Positions 6,445 to 8,950 of a stretch of DNA of 8,950 nucleotides are shown here, piece after piece. This stretch comes from an uncultured Marvinbryantia sp. (GTDB lineage Bacteria > Bacillota > Clostridia > Lachnospirales > Lachnospiraceae). The notes below the pieces were generated by a model that worked only from the letters and a program-made list of their open reading frames with translations, was not told the DNA's origin and ran no database searches. Within the stretch, counting starts at the first letter, position 1. Each line of letters starts with the position of its first letter. A program made the translations under genes and the position numbers. Location of the stretch: positions 1 to 8,950 of the forward strand of contig CANQJX010000061.1 in NCBI GenBank assembly GCA_947624335.1. The letters run 5' to 3'.

Positions 6445-6869
6445 TGCGTTCCTCTCCTGCGGGCGATCATCCTTCTGGTATCTTCCTGCCGGTAAACCCG
6501 TTCCAGTTTCTGCAAAAGTTCCTGGTATTGATTGTAGTCTTCCTTTGCCCTGGCGTAACGGACGGCATAAATCGCATAGGTAAGTACAAGAAAGCCGCAT
6601 AGCGTCAGAACATACAAAAATAATATTTTCGCGCCCAGCGCCATCACGTCAATTTTCGTAATGTCCACGATCAGGGTTTCCGCGTTGTAAAGCCCCCATC
6701 CCGCCAGCGCCAGCATAAAAGCAAGCGTCGCGCGCAGGCCGTTTTTGATCATATGGCGCCCGATATAATCGCTGCGGAAATACGTCTGCACGCCGTCGAG
6801 CTGGTTTTTATGGCGCTCCTCAAAAAGAGCGAGCTGAACCATCAGATAAATCCTTTGTTCATCAAGCAT
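6441..6869 (-). CDS. Uncharacterised two-helix membrane protein, first gene of the cdaA operon
   Basis: I do not recognise this 142-residue protein. It has a polar N-terminus of about 45 residues (MLDEQRIYLMVQLALFEERH), two membrane helices at about 46-62 and 79-103, and a C-terminal charged, probably coiled-coil segment (104-142) with heptad-like LLQKLERVYRQE, ending in a basic cluster (RRMIARRRG). Both termini are likely cytoplasmic. The ATG at 6869 has GAGGA five bases upstream. A second possible start at 6905 has AAAGGGA eight bases upstream and would give 154 residues; both lie downstream of the promoter, so this is undecided. The still longer frame beginning at 6995 starts upstream of the promoter and is rejected. 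The stop overlaps the next gene's ATG (ATGA, 6444-6441), which indicates translational coupling. Confidence 0.75.
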   Translation of the reverse strand: MLDEQRIYLMVQLALFEERHKNQLDGVQTYFRSDYIGRHMIKNGLRATLAFMLALAGWGLYNAETLIVDITKIDVMALGAKILFLYVLTLCGFLVLTYAIYAVRYARAKEDYNQYQELLQKLERVYRQEDTRRMIARRRGTQ

Positions 6870-7028
6870 AGTTTTCCTCGGTTGCAGGTTGGTTCGCCGG
6901 CGCATAGCGCAAATCCCTTTCCGCGCCGCAGCCTGTTGTTTTACGAACATTATAGCACGGATCAGGGAGTTTGCAAACACATTTGGCGTTTCCATCCCCG
7001 GAATATTGCGCGTCGATCCGCAGGGTTT
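6870..7028. other. Intergenic region between comF and the cdaA operon
   Basis: These 159 bases hold the promoter at 6949-6976 and the 5' leader of the operon (about 73 bases to the ATG at 6869). I see no convincing Rho-independent terminator for the upstream recD2-comF pair, so some read-through into the cdaA operon is possible. No riboswitch-like structure is evident. Confidence 0.5.
6949..6976 (-). promoter_or_regulatory. Sigma-A-type promoter of the cdaA operon
   Basis: On the minus strand TTGCAA (6976-6971, 4 of 6) precedes a perfect TATAAT (6954-6949) with a 16-base spacer. Transcription should start near 6942. It lies between comF and the 142-aa gene, directed toward cdaA, cdaR and the HPr gene. 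The -35 box sits inside the 10-base perfect palindrome GTTTGCAAAC (6969-6978). Confidence 0.7.
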
Positions 7029-7733
7029 TCACTGCGCGCCATCCATCGTTTCCGGAACGGTGCAAAGGGTCGCAAAATAAATCTGCTCCACTCCCGCCCG
7101 CCGCAATACCGCGGATATTTCCCGCATAGTGCTGCCCGTCGTATAGATATCATCCACGACCAGGACCCGGCGCCACGGCGCTTCGCCGACCGCGAACGCG
7201 CCCTCCAGGTTTACGCGGCGCGCCCGCTGGTCCAGGCTCTTTTGATCCGCAGTTTTTTTAATCTTTTTGAGTGTTTTTCCGTTTACGGGAATACGCAGAT
7301 ATCCGCCCAGAAGCTTCGCCAGCAGTTCCGCCTGGTTATAGCCGCGCCTGCGCTTCGCCGAAGGATACATCGGGACCGGCAAAAGCACCTGCGGATCCCA
7401 TGCGCGGATCACATCTCCCAGTTTTTGCGCCATGTCCCGCGCAAAGTATTCCAGATATTCTCTTTTGTTATTGTATTTTATGGCATGCATCGCTTCCCGC
7501 ACCGCGCCGGTATAACAATACACGGAGCGTCCCTGCAGATAAGCGGCGGGCAGCGCGCGGCAGTGCGCGCAGTATTCCTGCGCCGGATCCGTCAGCGGCC
7601 TTCCGCAGCGAAAGCAATACGGCTGTCTCACATAAGGAATGTGATCCGCGCAGTCCCGGCAGATTCCCCGCGCTATTTTCCCGCACAAAGGGCATCTGCG
7701 CGGAAAGAGTAAATCCAGTATCAGTCGTTCCAC
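7029..7733 (-). CDS. comF: ComF family protein (zinc ribbon plus phosphoribosyltransferase fold)
   Basis: This 234-residue protein has the standard ComF build. The N-terminus holds two four-cysteine zinc ribbons: Cys14/17 with 25/28 and Cys40/43 with 55/58. A phosphoribosyltransferase-like domain follows at about 70-230. Its signatures are LLPVPMYPSAKRRRGYNQAELLA (starting near residue 117) and the PRPP-loop motif VLVVDDIYTTGST (190-202). In competent bacteria ComFC is a cytoplasmic factor needed for transformation after DNA uptake; in many Clostridia the family is present without known competence, so the role here is open. The start is GTG at 7733, with AAAGGA (7741-7746) 7 bases upstream; it overlaps the end of recD2 by 13 bases, implying coupled translation. 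Confidence 0.92.
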   Translation of the reverse strand: MERLILDLLFPRRCPLCGKIARGICRDCADHIPYVRQPYCFRCGRPLTDPAQEYCAHCRALPAAYLQGRSVYCYTGAVREAMHAIKYNNKREYLEYFARDMAQKLGDVIRAWDPQVLLPVPMYPSAKRRRGYNQAELLAKLLGGYLRIPVNGKTLKKIKKTADQKSLDQRARRVNLEGAFAVGEAPWRRVLVVDDIYTTGSTMREISAVLRRAGVEQIYFATLCTVPETMDGAQ

Positions 7734-8950
7734 TCGCAGATCCTTTCCCGCAGCGCGCTGTACCGCTTCTGTTCAAAGCGATTATCGATCATCTGGTTAA
7801 ACACCTTTGAAAGGCCCACCAGCGTTACGCATTTTCTTGCGCGCGTAACCGCCGTATATAAAAGGTTGCGGTTCATCAGCATCCGCGGACCGGACAGCAG
7901 CGGGATCACCACCGCCGGATATTCGCTTCCCTGCGATTTGTGGATGGTAACCGCATAGGCGAGTTCCAGTTCTTCCAGTTGCCTGAAGGAATACTCCACA
8001 AATTTTCCCTCGTCAAATTCTACGGTCATTTGCTCCGCATAGGTATGAATCTGGCGGATGATCCCCATATCGCCGTTGAACACGCCGTTTCCCCTGGATA
8101 CGGGGATGCCGTTTTTTCCTCTGATTTCCCACTGCGCCTGATAATTGTTTTTCATCTGCATAACCTTATCGCCTTCGCGGAAGCAGCCGCCCGCATATTC
8201 CTTTTCGCATTTATCCGGCGACGGCGGGTTCAGATAATGCTGCAGGATATGATTCAGCCGCTCTACGCCCAGCAGCCCTTTGCGCATGGGAGTAAGCACC
8301 TGGATCTCGCAGGGATTCGCCTGCACATATCCCGGCAGCTTATCCCGCACCAGCGCAAGCACCACGCGGATGATGACGTCGGCGTCATCCCGCTGCAGGA
8401 AAAAGAAATCGCGGCTCTTGTTATCCAGCAAAATATGTTCGCCGTTATTAATTTTATGGGCATTGACTACAATGTCGCTTTCGCTTGCCTGCCGGAATAT
8501 CCTGGTAAGGCGGACAACCGGGAAACGGTCCGAATCAATAATATCTTTCAAAACGCAGCCCGGCCCTACGGAAGGAAGCTGATTGACGTCGCCCACCATA
8601 ATCAGGCGCGTACCCGGCGTAATCGCGCTGAGCAGCGCATGCATCAGGAAAAGATCCACCATAGACATCTCGTCTATAATAATGACATCCGCCTCCAGCG
8701 GATTCTGCATATTGCGCTCAAAGTGAACCGCACCTCCGGTTTCCTGCGGCGCGCCGGACACCTCCAGCAGCCGGTGTATCGTCTGCGCTTCGTATCCGGT
8801 TGTTTCCGTCATACGCTTTGCCGCCCTTCCGGTCGGCGCCGCCAGCAAAATTTCCAGTCCCTCCGCTTCAAAATAGCGGATCAGCGCATTGATCGTCGTC
8901 GTCTTTCCGGTTCCCGGTCCGCCGGTGATCACAAGCAGCCCGCTTCTCGC
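7721..8950 (-). CDS. recD2: RecD2-type ATP-dependent DNA helicase, C-terminal part (runs off right edge)
   Basis: A superfamily 1B helicase of the RecD2 type, a 5'-3' DNA helicase acting in repair and replication without RecBC. The window holds about 409 residues, from just before Walker A to the C-terminus; the family's N-terminal domain (several hundred residues) lies beyond base 8950, so no start is assigned. An internal GTG at 8932 is not a start, since the frame stays open to the edge with ARSGLLVITGG. Helicase motifs appear in order: Walker A GGPGTGKTT (near 8900-8925), motif Ia AAPTGRAAKRM, motif II IIDEMSMVD, motif III VGDVNQLPSVGPG, motif V TIHKSQGSEYPAVVI and motif VI LLYTAVTRARK. 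All look intact. The stop at 7721-7723 lies inside comF. Confidence 0.94.
   Translation of the reverse strand, partial: ARSGLLVITGGPGTGKTTTINALIRYFEAEGLEILLAAPTGRAAKRMTETTGYEAQTIHRLLEVSGAPQETGGAVHFERNMQNPLEADVIIIDEMSMVDLFLMHALLSAITPGTRLIMVGDVNQLPSVGPGCVLKDIIDSDRFPVVRLTRIFRQASESDIVVNAHKINNGEHILLDNKSRDFFFLQRDDADVIIRVVLALVRDKLPGYVQANPCEIQVLTPMRKGLLGVERLNHILQHYLNPPSPDKCEKEYAGGCFREGDKVMQMKNNYQAQWEIRGKNGIPVSRGNGVFNGDMGIIRQIHTYAEQMTVEFDEGKFVEYSFRQLEELELAYAVTIHKSQGSEYPAVVIPLLSGPRMLMNRNLLYTAVTRARKCVTLVGLSKVFNQMIDNRFEQKRYSALRERICEWND

Noticed and set aside
6445..6600. 52-codon N-terminal extension of the 310-aa membrane protein
   Set aside because: It lies within the upstream coding region in another frame; the ATG at 6444 has a good ribosome binding site and a typical ATGA coupling.
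6753..7712. Plus-strand open frame of 319 codons opposite comF
   Set aside because: It spans the comF coding region and the operon promoter, has shadow-frame composition and shows no family motif.

Overview
The window looks like chromosomal DNA of an anaerobic Firmicute, most likely a Lachnospiraceae or related Clostridia member. The grounds are AAGGAG-type ribosome binding sites, sigma-A-like promoters with short 5' leaders, a CdaA/CdaR (YbbR) pair, a RecD2-type helicase next to ComF, and a secreted L,D-transpeptidase carrying clostridial-type cell-wall-binding repeats. This placement is inferred from gene content and style, not from a marker gene. No rRNA, tRNA, CRISPR array, insertion sequence or phage gene was seen.

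Layout. Bases 1-1368 (minus strand) hold a large integral membrane protein gene that runs off the left edge and is broken by a frameshift near 310-313. Bases 1369-1600 are a divergent intergenic region with a good minus-strand promoter and a weaker plus-strand candidate. Bases 1601-2920 (plus strand) encode a secreted L,D-transpeptidase: signal peptide, about eleven cell-wall-binding repeats, then a YkuD catalytic domain. A perfect bidirectional hairpin terminator at 2931-2962 separates it from the convergent operon on the other strand.

From about 6980 down to 2999 on the minus strand lies a compact five-gene operon: a 142-aa two-helix membrane protein, a 310-aa polytopic membrane protein with a polybasic tail, the diadenylate cyclase CdaA, its partner CdaR, and an HPr phosphocarrier. 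It is preceded by a promoter with a perfect TATAAT. Its genes overlap or are separated by 1 to 4 bases. The usual third gene of this cluster, glmM, is absent and an HPr gene stands in its place before the terminator.

From 7029 to the right edge on the minus strand are comF (zinc-ribbon plus phosphoribosyltransferase fold) and the C-terminal part of recD2, overlapping by 13 bases; recD2 runs off the right edge.

Functionally, the window combines cell-envelope synthesis (L,D-transpeptidase crosslinking), c-di-AMP signalling (CdaA/CdaR) with a possible sugar-PTS link (HPr), and DNA repair or uptake (RecD2, ComF). Most of this is conserved housekeeping. The best points for a second look are the cdaA-cdaR-HPr arrangement with two uncharacterised membrane genes ahead of it, and the frameshifted membrane gene at the left edge.
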